From: a bacterium | GTDB taxonomy: Bacteria > DRYD01 > JALUEN01 | DNA length: 7,783 bases | Direction of reading: 5' to 3' | Assembly: GCA_027052755.1 (NCBI GenBank) | Contig: JALUEN010000239.1 | Span: 1-7,783, forward strand | Shown here: positions 1 to 5,626 of the stretch, in pieces | How the letters are laid out: the number at the start of each line of letters is the position of its first letter | Position numbering within the stretch: the stretch's first letter is position 1 | Translations under genes and position numbers: made by a program | Notes under the pieces: model-generated | The model's input: the letters and a program-made list of their open reading frames with translations, nothing else | Told to the model about the DNA's origin: nothing | Databases searched by the model: none

Positions 1-14
1 CTGAGAAATAAGTT

Positions 15-22
15 GAGGTGAT
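15..22 (+). promoter_or_regulatory. Ribosome binding site deciding the start of the disulfide oxidoreductase
   Basis: GAGGTGAT matches the complement of the 16S 3' end. It lies 5 nt before the ATG at 28 but almost touches the in-frame TTG at 25, so ATG 28 is preferred. The ATG at 21 is in another frame and overlaps the site. Confidence 0.7.
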
Positions 23-27
23 GATTG

Positions 28-687
28 ATGGATATAGTTATAACTCAGGAGGAGAAGGAACGCTTAAGAGAGATCTTTCAGGAGGTCCCCCAGGGGACTA
101 AGATATTATTCTTCACTCAAAGCGTAAATTGTCCCACTTGTCCTAGCATGGATAGGTTAGCTCAAGCTATATCTGAGGCTTCTGATGGCAAGATAAAAGT
201 GGAGACTTATAACTTCGTTCAGGATAAGGATAAGGTAGAGAAGTTCAAGGTAGATAAAGTTCCCGCTTTTGTCTTTACTGACGAGAACGAGACTGATTAT
301 GGGATAGTTTTCTATGGGCTTCCGATAGGTTATGAGTTTATAACGCTAGTAGAGACCTTGAAGATGATCGCCTCTAAGTCTCATGGATTATCACCTAGAA
401 CCCTTCAGTTTTTAAACGAGCTTGACAAGAACTTGGACATAATGGTTTTCGTTACGCCAACTTGTCCATACTGTCCTCAGGCTGCAATCCTGGTTTACAA
501 GCTGGCTATGGCAAGCGATAAGGTTAGATCTCAGGTAATTGAGGCTATGGAGTTTGAGGAGCTCTCTATGAAGTATAATGTTTTTGGTGTGCCTAAGATA
601 GTTATAAATGACAAGATAGAGATAGAGGGAGCTATGCCTGAGGCTTACTTCATAGAGCACGTTAAGAGAGAGTTGAAGAGACTATAG
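28..687 (+). CDS. Protein disulfide oxidoreductase (two-module glutaredoxin-like, PDO family)
   Basis: This is a cytoplasmic thiol-disulfide oxidoreductase with two thioredoxin folds; no signal peptide is visible. Each module carries a redox motif. The first is CPTC (Cys35 and Cys38, about residues 1-115) and the second is CPYC (Cys146 and Cys149, about residues 116-219). Each is followed by the beta-strand with the expected cis-proline (KVPAF and GVPKI). The length of 219 residues is normal for the PDO/GlrX-arch family. In that family the paired CXXC sites catalyse formation or shuffling of intracellular protein disulfides, often with thioredoxin reductase, in thermophilic bacteria and archaea. 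ATG 28 is chosen over TTG 25 because of SD spacing. The methyltransferase gene starts 3 nt after the stop, so the two are probably co-transcribed. The physiological partner is not in the window. An AhpF N-terminal-like role is a less likely alternative. Confidence 0.9.
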   Translation: MDIVITQEEKERLREIFQEVPQGTKILFFTQSVNCPTCPSMDRLAQAISEASDGKIKVETYNFVQDKDKVEKFKVDKVPAFVFTDENETDYGIVFYGLPIGYEFITLVETLKMIASKSHGLSPRTLQFLNELDKNLDIMVFVTPTCPYCPQAAILVYKLAMASDKVRSQVIEAMEFEELSMKYNVFGVPKIVINDKIEIEGAMPEAYFIEHVKRELKRL

Positions 688-690
688 TCT

Positions 691-1599
691 ATGAATTTTG
701 AAGAGCTCCTTAGGAGAGCAACTAGAGGAGTTATTATGGGGAGTTCTCTTAGAGAACTCCCCACTTATATTCGTGTTAATACCCTAAAGATAACTCCCCA
801 GGAACTAATTAAATTTTTGGAATTTGAGGGTTTTAAGCTTCAGTCGGTTCCTAACTTTCCCGAGTATCTTAAGGTAGTTGAGGCTCCTAGACCTATCTCT
901 AAGACTTTAGCGCATTACCTAGGTTTCTTTTACATCCAAGATCTAGCTTCGGCTTTGCCAGTTATGGCTCTAAATCCTCTTCCTGGCTCCAAAGTGCTTG
1001 ATACCTGTGCAGCACCAGGTGGAAAAACTACTCACATAGCTCAGAGACTAAATAATAGCGGATTCATCGTGGGAGTGGATAGGGATGTTAAGAGGATAAA
1101 GCCCTTAGTGGATAACCTTCAACGTCTTGGGGTAGTTAACACCTTAGTTATCCTTGGAGATTTCAGGTTTGTGAACCTAAACCTCAAATTTGATTATATC
1201 TTAGTGGATGCTCCATGTAGCTCTCTGGGTACTTTTAGGAGGCATCCTCACCTACTTAAGGAGCGGACCCGGAAGTTCATAGAGCGGATAAGAAGCCTTC
1301 AGATGAGCATCTTAGCTAAAGCTCTTGAGTACTTGAAACCTGGTGGAAAACTAGTTTACTCAACTTGCACCTTCACCTTTGAGGAGAACGAGGAAGTTAT
1401 CTACCGTGTGGTTTTGAAAAATAGGGGAGATAGGTTTAGATTGCTACCTATACCCTTAGATGGAATACCTCATGAGGAAGGGATTACTGAGTACGAGGAT
1501 AGATCTTATCCGGAAGAACTTAGGTTAGCTTGGAGGTTATATCCTGAACACCTTGATTCTAACGGGTTTTTTCTGGCGTTGATTCAGAGAATTTCATGA
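691..1599 (+). CDS. RNA cytosine-5 methyltransferase, short NSUN/RsmB (Nop2/Sun) family
   Basis: This is an S-adenosylmethionine-dependent m5C methyltransferase acting on tRNA or rRNA. The sequence shows the family hallmark IRVNTLK (about residues 27-33). The SAM-binding motif CAAPGGKT covers residues 106-113. Motif IV is DAPCS with Cys176 (release cysteine in the family), and motif VI is STC with Cys226 (the expected nucleophile). The C-terminal GFFLA strand is also typical. At 302 residues it is a catalytic core with a short N-terminus. It lacks the NusB-like domain of full-length RsmB (about 430 residues) and any PUA-type extension, so it resembles the archaeal Trm4/NSUN6-like group and the exact target base cannot be named. 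The start is 3 nt after the upstream stop and has no strong SD, which suggests translational coupling. An in-frame ATG at 736 sits in a perfect hairpin, but starting there would remove only 15 residues. Confidence 0.92.
   Translation: MNFEELLRRATRGVIMGSSLRELPTYIRVNTLKITPQELIKFLEFEGFKLQSVPNFPEYLKVVEAPRPISKTLAHYLGFFYIQDLASALPVMALNPLPGSKVLDTCAAPGGKTTHIAQRLNNSGFIVGVDRDVKRIKPLVDNLQRLGVVNTLVILGDFRFVNLNLKFDYILVDAPCSSLGTFRRHPHLLKERTRKFIERIRSLQMSILAKALEYLKPGGKLVYSTCTFTFEENEEVIYRVVLKNRGDRFRLLPIPLDGIPHEEGITEYEDRSYPEELRLAWRLYPEHLDSNGFFLALIQRIS
737..763 (+). other. Perfect 12-bp hairpin inside the 5' end of the methyltransferase gene
   Basis: Positions 737-748 are perfectly complementary to 752-763, leaving a 3-nt loop (TTA). 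The stem contains GGGGAGTTCTC and its exact complement. It lies within codons 16-25, and no T-run follows, so it does not look like an intrinsic terminator. A stem this long with so short a loop is not expected by chance in a window of this size. Confidence 0.85.
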
Positions 1600-1698
1600 T
1601 TGGTAGGATAACCCTTATTTAGATCAAAAGTTAATAAAGTAAGAGAAATTTTTAGTTATTCTCAAGATCCTCTTACTAGTGTTTTGGAGGTGAGTATT
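1600..1698 (+). promoter_or_regulatory. Leader before the HEAT-repeat gene with two competing stems
   Basis: This is 99 bp of AT-rich non-coding sequence. One stem pairs AGTAAGAG (1638-1645) with CTCTTACT (1670-1677). A second pairs GAGAA (1643-1647) with TTCTC (1659-1663). They share 1643-1645 and cannot form together. I see no convincing -35/-10 pair. The region could be a leader or simply a spacer; stems this short are common. Confidence 0.3.
1686..1693 (+). promoter_or_regulatory. Ribosome binding site fixing a TTG start
   Basis: GGAGGTGA is a near-perfect SD and lies 5 nt before TTG 1699. The alternative in-frame TTG at 1684 overlaps the SD itself and cannot use it. The arrangement matches the other genes in the window. 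Confidence 0.8.
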
Positions 1699-3831
1699 TT
1701 GGATTGGTTCAGGAGAAATAAGGATTATAATTATAGTTATAATAGCTACAATCAGGCGGGCTCTCAGGGAAGTGGAGCTCAGAACCCTGATCAGGGGTAT
1801 AGATCTCAGGATATTTCTAATCCCCCTACATATGGATATCCTCCTCAAGAAACTGGACAGCCTTCCTACTCGCAACCACCTTCTTATCCACAAGAAGCAC
1901 CTCAACCCCCTCAAGATGTATCCCCTCAGGGAGTACCTGTGGAGTCTCAGCCTCAAGTCCCAGCTTCTGAGCTTAAACCTGAGATAGCTCCTGAAGTTGC
2001 GTCAGAAACTTCTGGGATGACCTCACGGGAGGGCTCAGCCTCAAGCGAGATTCAGAATACTGTACAGCAGGAACCTCAACCTGAATCTCAAGTTGGGGCA
2101 CCTCCTGAGCATCACCCTGAACACCTCTCCGAACAACACTCTGAGCATTTGCCTCAACCTATTTCTCAGGAGGGAGCCCAACTATCACCTGAGACAGCTG
2201 TTGCAAGTTCCTCTCAAGAAGGTGTTCAGGAAGCTATTGGAGATGAACATCAGACTGTGGAGCTTCTCATACACTCCCTATCTGATGAGGATTGGTGGGT
2301 TAGGTCAGCTGCCGCAAGGGCTCTGGGAGACTTAGGAGACAGGAGAGCGGTTGATCCACTGATTAGAGCCTTGGGTGATCCGTACAGAGAGGTTAGGATA
2401 GCTGCTGCTGAGGCCCTTGGGAAACTGGGTGACATAAAAGCTGTTGAGCCTCTTATTCAACTGTTGAGTGATGAGGATGCTGAGGTTAGGAAAGTTGCTG
2501 CTGAGGTGCTAGGGAAGCTGGGAGATAGTAGAGCAGTGGAACCACTGATAAGAGCTCTCTCAGATGAGGATAGAGAGGTGAGGAAGGTAGTAGCTGGAGC
2601 TCTTGGCCTTTTAGGAGATACTAGGGCTGTTGAACCATTGATTAAAGCCCTTGAGGATAAGTATAGTGAAGTACGGAAGATAGCTGTTGAGTCATTAGGT
2701 AAGCTAAGGGACAGGAGGGCAGTAGAACCACTAATCCAAGCTTTAACTAACAAGTATAAAGAGGTAAGGAAAGTAGCAGCAGAAGCCTTGGGGAAGCTAA
2801 GGGACAACAGGGCGGTTGAACCACTTATGGAAGCCCTTAAGGATAAGTATAGAGAGGTTAGGGTAGCTGCTGCTGAAGCGCTAGGTAAACTTAAGGACAG
2901 TAGAGCGGTTGATTCCTTAATTCAAGTGGTAACTGATAAATACTCTGAGGTTAGGGTGGCTGCTGCAAAGGCACTTGGTGAGCTAGGAGATCACAGAGCT
3001 ACTGAGTACCTAATTAAACTTCTAGGGGATAAGGAGCCTGAGGTTAGAATAGCTGCTGCTGAGGCCCTTGGGAAGCTCAAAGATGGACGAGCAGTAGAGC
3101 CACTAATAAAACTTCTTGAGGATGCAGATTGGCAGGTTAGAGCTTTTGCTGCCTGGGCTTTGGGTGAGATAGGAGATAGACGTGCTACAGAACCACTGAT
3201 AAGGATCGCTAAGGAAAAACAACCTGATCTGAGGAAACAGGTGGCAGAGGCTCTCGGCAAACTGAGAGACTCTAAAGCTTTGGAGACACTAATTAACCTC
3301 TTGGATGATGAGGATCCGCAGGTTAGAGTAGCTGCTGCTAAAGCACTAGGGGAGCTGGAGGATAGGAGAGCAATTGATAGCTTAATTCTGGCCTTATCAG
3401 ATGATTATAAACAGGTCAGAGTTGAAGCTATTAGGTCCCTAGGAAAATTAAGGGATAACAGAGCAGTAGAACCACTTATGCAACTCTTGGGAGATGAGGA
3501 TTGGGAGGTATGTGCTACAGCGGCAAGGGTTCTAGGAGATCTAGGTGATAGGAGAGCAGTTGAGCTACTCATGTTAGCGTTAACTGATAGACATAGAGAG
3601 GTTAGAATTGCAGCAGCTGAATCCCTTGGAAAGCTTAGAGATAGCCGAGTCATAGATGCTTTAATCCAATCCCTTAATGACGAGGATTGGAAGGTTAGAG
3701 CTACTGTCGCCAAAGCTCTAGGTGAGCTGGGTGATAGGAAAGCTGCTGAATATCTGTTCAGGATGCTTAATGACGAGGATAGTGATGTGAGAGTAGCAGC
3801 AGCTGAAGCTCTAGGAAAGATTAGGAAGTGA
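1699..3831 (+). CDS. Large HEAT-repeat protein with a low-complexity Tyr/Gln/Pro-rich N-terminus
   Basis: This is a 710-residue protein starting at TTG 1699, chosen from the SD. Residues 1-9 form a short basic-aromatic head (DWFRRNKD). Residues 10-65 are rich in Tyr (nine), Gln, Ser, Asn and Pro with very little charge. Residues 66 to about 186 are Pro/Gln/Glu/Ser-rich, with a His cluster at 138, 139, 142, 147 and 150. From residue 187 to the C-terminus run 17 HEAT repeats of the PBS-lyase/HEAT_2 type. There is no signal peptide or membrane span. Such solenoids generally act as protein-binding scaffolds, and some serve as bilin lyases or phycobilisome-degradation factors. Nothing here points to bilin chemistry. 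It stands alone between the methyltransferase and the flagellar cluster, so any link to either is inference. The only cysteine is Cys605 in repeat 14, at a position that is normally Arg. The partner and function are unknown. Confidence 0.9.
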   Translation: MDWFRRNKDYNYSYNSYNQAGSQGSGAQNPDQGYRSQDISNPPTYGYPPQETGQPSYSQPPSYPQEAPQPPQDVSPQGVPVESQPQVPASELKPEIAPEVASETSGMTSREGSASSEIQNTVQQEPQPESQVGAPPEHHPEHLSEQHSEHLPQPISQEGAQLSPETAVASSSQEGVQEAIGDEHQTVELLIHSLSDEDWWVRSAAARALGDLGDRRAVDPLIRALGDPYREVRIAAAEALGKLGDIKAVEPLIQLLSDEDAEVRKVAAEVLGKLGDSRAVEPLIRALSDEDREVRKVVAGALGLLGDTRAVEPLIKALEDKYSEVRKIAVESLGKLRDRRAVEPLIQALTNKYKEVRKVAAEALGKLRDNRAVEPLMEALKDKYREVRVAAAEALGKLKDSRAVDSLIQVVTDKYSEVRVAAAKALGELGDHRATEYLIKLLGDKEPEVRIAAAEALGKLKDGRAVEPLIKLLEDADWQVRAFAAWALGEIGDRRATEPLIRIAKEKQPDLRKQVAEALGKLRDSKALETLINLLDDEDPQVRVAAAKALGELEDRRAIDSLILALSDDYKQVRVEAIRSLGKLRDNRAVEPLMQLLGDEDWEVCATAARVLGDLGDRRAVELLMLALTDRHREVRIAAAESLGKLRDSRVIDALIQSLNDEDWKVRATVAKALGELGDRKAAEYLFRMLNDEDSDVRVAAAEALGKIRK
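2257..3828 (+). repeat. Tandem array of 17 HEAT repeats, 93-bp period
   Basis: Seventeen in-frame units of 31 codons (the last has 28) share the pattern VEPLIxxLxD, then EVRxAAAxALGxLxD, then RA. Units 5-8 share the variant DKY or NKY at the turn, while units 1, 14 and 16 share DEDW. This suggests subgroup duplications. The VEPLI motif is written with many synonymous codons across the units, so the array is old and kept similar by selection on protein. One exception is a 26-nt identity between unit 2 (2398-2423) and unit 9 (3049-3074), exactly seven periods apart. Confidence 0.95.
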
Positions 3832-3962
3832 ATGCCTTAGTTAGCTGTGATGTAAAGGGATGTCACTAACCTATGAGAACTTCCTTTTCACAGCTGTAGT
3901 AACAACTTGTTAATCAGATTTTAAAAATTTTTTTACACTTATCAAGCAGTATTTACAGTGGT
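3832..3962 (+). promoter_or_regulatory. Intergenic region before the flagellar cluster: compound stem-loop, inverted repeat, AT-rich stretch
   Basis: AGCTGTGA (3843-3850) pairs with TCACAGCT (3888-3895). After a 3-nt bulge, 3854-3860 pairs with 3881-3887 (one G-T), which gives a two-part stem with a 20-nt loop. It may end the HEAT transcript, though T-runs appear only 20-40 nt later (3919-3934). Next comes TAACAA-C-TTGTTA (3900-3912), an operator-like inverted repeat. It is followed by an A/T-rich stretch and a weak -10-like TATTTA (3950-3955). No confident sigma-28 or sigma-54 promoter is visible. The region most likely separates two transcription units. Confidence 0.45.
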
Positions 3963-5189
3963 ATGAGAGGCGTGAGACTAACGAACTTCATAAGCTCTAC
4001 GAGAGCTACAGGTAGTATATCCCTCCCTGCAAAGGAGGTAACCTACAGGGAGGGACAGGTGCTATCCGGTAAGGTTCTAGCATCAAAGAACGGGAAGTAT
4101 TTAATACAGCTTGGGAAAAATAAGATATTAGCTGATTCAAGGTTTAGACTGCAAGTAGGAGACAGCTTTAAGGTTAGAGTTGCAGGGAAGGTAGATGGTA
4201 AACTCCACCTTAAGCTGCTGACCTTAGATAGAAAGTTCATCTTCAGGGAGATATCTAAGGAGGAGGTGATGAGACAGCTCTTAAGCTTAAAGATGCCACT
4301 AACTGATCAAGCAATTGAAGCTGCCAAGGTAGCTATAAAATATGGGATACCGCTTAGTAGAGATGCTCTAGCTAAGTTGATGAGAGTCCTTGGAACGGAC
4401 TTCTCCAGTTCAAGAGCGGAGGCTGCAGCTTTCCTCCTAGCTACTGGCTTAGAGCTGACACCTGGGAATTTATCAGCTCTGGAAAGCCTTCTGAACAACA
4501 GCGTAGCTCTAGCTAATTACTTAGCCCTCATAATCACTTACTACAGGAAGGAAGTACTACCCAAGGATCTTCAATCGGACTTCAAGGCTCTGATTGAGGA
4601 ATTGAAGAAGATGATTGCACAGCCTGGCAAAGTAACAGGTATACGAGGCTCTGTTCTAGCCTCTACTAAAGGTGAGAACCTGGCAGCGAAGATGCTACAC
4701 CTAGCTAACGAACTCAGTAGATATCCAGCTCATGAACCCCTTAAGAACGCACTGGAAGCAGTGGGAGAGCTACTTAGAGGTGCTAACCTGGTTAACTCAG
4801 TGAATAACCTGGAGAACGCTTTGTACGTCCCTATTCCAGTAACTATGGGAGGGAAACCGACCACATTTGAGCTGAGGATCTACTACTATTATGATGAGAG
4901 CGGTGAGAGAGTTATTGATCCCAATAAGCTCAAGTTTGATCTGAGCGTGGAGACGGAGAAATTAGGAAAGATAGTCTATACTGTAGCCGTATCCCACGAT
5001 AATGTAGGAGTAACAGCAAAAGTTGATAGGAATGATATAAAAGAGTTAATAGAGGGGAAGGTATCGCTTCTCAGGGATGATCTGTCTAAGAAAGGTTACA
5101 AACTTAACAGGTGGGATGTGCTCCTAGAGAGCGTTAAAAGAGGTCTCATGAAGGAGTACCCTATGGAAGGGGTTGATGTGGTAGCTTAG
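3963..5189 (+). CDS. fliK: FliK-like flagellar hook-length control protein
   Basis: The 408-residue product has three parts. Residues about 25-95 are a small beta-rich domain (GQVLSGKVLASKNGKYLIQL, then LQVGDSFKVRVAG), as in the N-terminal region of FliK-like proteins of divergent bacteria. Residues about 100-280 are helical. Residues about 290-400 resemble the FliK C-terminal (Flg_hook) domain, with beta-strands built around LGKIVYTVAV and VGVTAKVD and a helix ending in LRDDLSKKGYKLNRWDV. In the family this domain contacts FlhB to switch export specificity when the hook reaches its set length. The next gene, an FlhB C-terminal-like protein, supports the call. The same pairing is known as ylqG-ylqH in Bacillus. 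The start ATG has no good SD, and no upstream in-frame ATG, GTG or TTG exists before a stop. FliK sequences diverge fast, so the call rests on domain pattern and context. Confidence 0.7.
   Translation: MRGVRLTNFISSTRATGSISLPAKEVTYREGQVLSGKVLASKNGKYLIQLGKNKILADSRFRLQVGDSFKVRVAGKVDGKLHLKLLTLDRKFIFREISKEEVMRQLLSLKMPLTDQAIEAAKVAIKYGIPLSRDALAKLMRVLGTDFSSSRAEAAAFLLATGLELTPGNLSALESLLNNSVALANYLALIITYYRKEVLPKDLQSDFKALIEELKKMIAQPGKVTGIRGSVLASTKGENLAAKMLHLANELSRYPAHEPLKNALEAVGELLRGANLVNSVNNLENALYVPIPVTMGGKPTTFELRIYYYYDESGERVIDPNKLKFDLSVETEKLGKIVYTVAVSHDNVGVTAKVDRNDIKELIEGKVSLLRDDLSKKGYKLNRWDVLLESVKRGLMKEYPMEGVDVVA
4020..4055 (+). other. 10-bp hairpin in fliK with a Shine-Dalgarno-like loop
   Basis: TCCCTCCCTG (4020-4029) is perfectly complementary to CAGGGAGGGA (4046-4055). 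The 16-nt loop holds AAAGGAGGTAACC, a strong anti-SD complement with no start codon at usable distance. It lies in codons 20-31. A smaller 6-bp stem with a 3-nt loop (3993-3998 with 4002-4007) lies just upstream. Confidence 0.8.
4257..4271 (+). promoter_or_regulatory. Possible internal translation start in fliK (SD plus in-frame ATG)
   Basis: AAGGAGG (4257-4263) lies 5 nt before an ATG at 4269-4271, which is codon 103 in the fliK frame. This site is stronger than the one at the annotated start. Initiation here would give a 306-residue product that lacks the N-terminal beta domain but keeps the helical and C-terminal regions. The Lys-Glu-Glu-Val coding also explains the sequence, so use of the site is inference. 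Confidence 0.4.
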
Positions 5190-5198
5190 CTTACGGCA

Positions 5199-5205
5199 GA
5201 GGTGA
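5199..5205 (+). promoter_or_regulatory. Ribosome binding site deciding the start of the FlhB-like gene
   Basis: GAGGTGA lies 5 nt before ATG 5211. The in-frame GTG at 5202 is part of this SD and would have no site of its own. Confidence 0.75.
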
Positions 5206-5210
5206 GCGGA

Positions 5211-5597
5211 ATGGGAGAGCTTAGAGGGGACTGGGAGGTGATAAGGGATAATTCCTTAAGGTCTACCCTCCCAGCAAAGCGGGTAGGGGATGAGGTAGAT
5301 GCTCAGGAAGTAGATGTGGCAATAGCTCTAGAAAGTGATGAGGAGGATGATATCAAGGTAATAGCTGCAGCTAGAGGAGATCTGGCTAAGAGGATAATAG
5401 CGAAGGCAAAGGAGGAAGGTGTACCTATAGAGAGGGACCCAGAGCTAGCTGAGGAGCTGTCAAAGGTGAGGATAGGGGAGAGCATACCTGAGAACCTATA
5501 TGATCTGGTGGCCTCGCTGATTAACTTCACCTGGAAGCTTGATGAGGATCTTAAGAGAAAAATTAAGAGGAAGCTGAGGGAGATTGAAGATAGATAA
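5211..5597 (+). CDS. FlhB C-terminal domain-like protein (FhlB/YlqH type, export switch paralogue)
   Basis: The 128-residue soluble protein matches the cytoplasmic C-terminal domain of FlhB/YscU without its membrane part. The recognisable stretch is residues 50-110: VIAAARGDLAKRIIAKAKEEGVPI, then DPELAEEL, then the conserved IPENLYDLVASLI. Full FlhB has an autocleaving NPTH motif just before this region. Here the equivalent position reads QEVDVAIAL and has no NPTH, as in known FhlB paralogues that mimic the cleaved C-terminal half. In the family it can partly replace that half and interacts with the export gate and FliK. The gene starts 21 nt after the FliK-like gene, and flgF follows after 29 nt, so all probably share an operon. 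Residues 1-34 form a charged extension with no clear match. Confidence 0.85.
   Translation: MGELRGDWEVIRDNSLRSTLPAKRVGDEVDAQEVDVAIALESDEEDDIKVIAAARGDLAKRIIAKAKEEGVPIERDPELAEELSKVRIGESIPENLYDLVASLINFTWKLDEDLKRKIKRKLREIEDR
5231..5274 (+). other. Hairpin in the 5' end of the FlhB-like gene
   Basis: CTGGGAGG (5231-5238) is complementary to CCTCCCAG (5267-5274). Inside it, TAAGG (5242-5246) pairs with CCTTA (5254-5258), which gives a two-part stem over codons 8-22. An 8-bp stem with a long loop could arise by chance; it is listed because similar stems occur in other genes here. Confidence 0.5.
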
Positions 5598-5611
5598 GAT
5601 CAGAGTAACTT

Positions 5612-5620
5612 AGGAGGTGA
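5612..5620 (+). promoter_or_regulatory. Canonical ribosome binding site of flgF
   Basis: AGGAGGTGA, the strongest SD in the window, lies 6 nt before ATG 5627. It supports this start and serves as the reference for choosing the other starts. Confidence 0.9.
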
Positions 5621-5626
5621 GCGTAT

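Noticed and set aside
1..21. Possible 3' end of an upstream gene (frame 1 reads six codons then TGA at 19-21)
   Set aside because: Six codons cannot be told from chance. An upstream gene ending here is plausible but unsupported.
2250..3713. Several long reverse-strand open frames opposite the HEAT array, with repetitive products
   Set aside because: They mirror the 93-bp repeat and its codon bias on the opposite strand, have no ribosome binding sites and lie inside a certain gene.
2257..3828. CRISPR-like array from the regular 93-bp period
   Set aside because: The period matches 31 codons exactly, units diverge throughout and the reading frame is intact, so it is a protein repeat.
4451..4480. 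8-bp stem AGAGCTGA/TCAGCTCT in mid-fliK
   Set aside because: Roughly three stems of this length with loops up to 30 nt are expected in the window. It is kept only as a control for the 5'-end stem finding.
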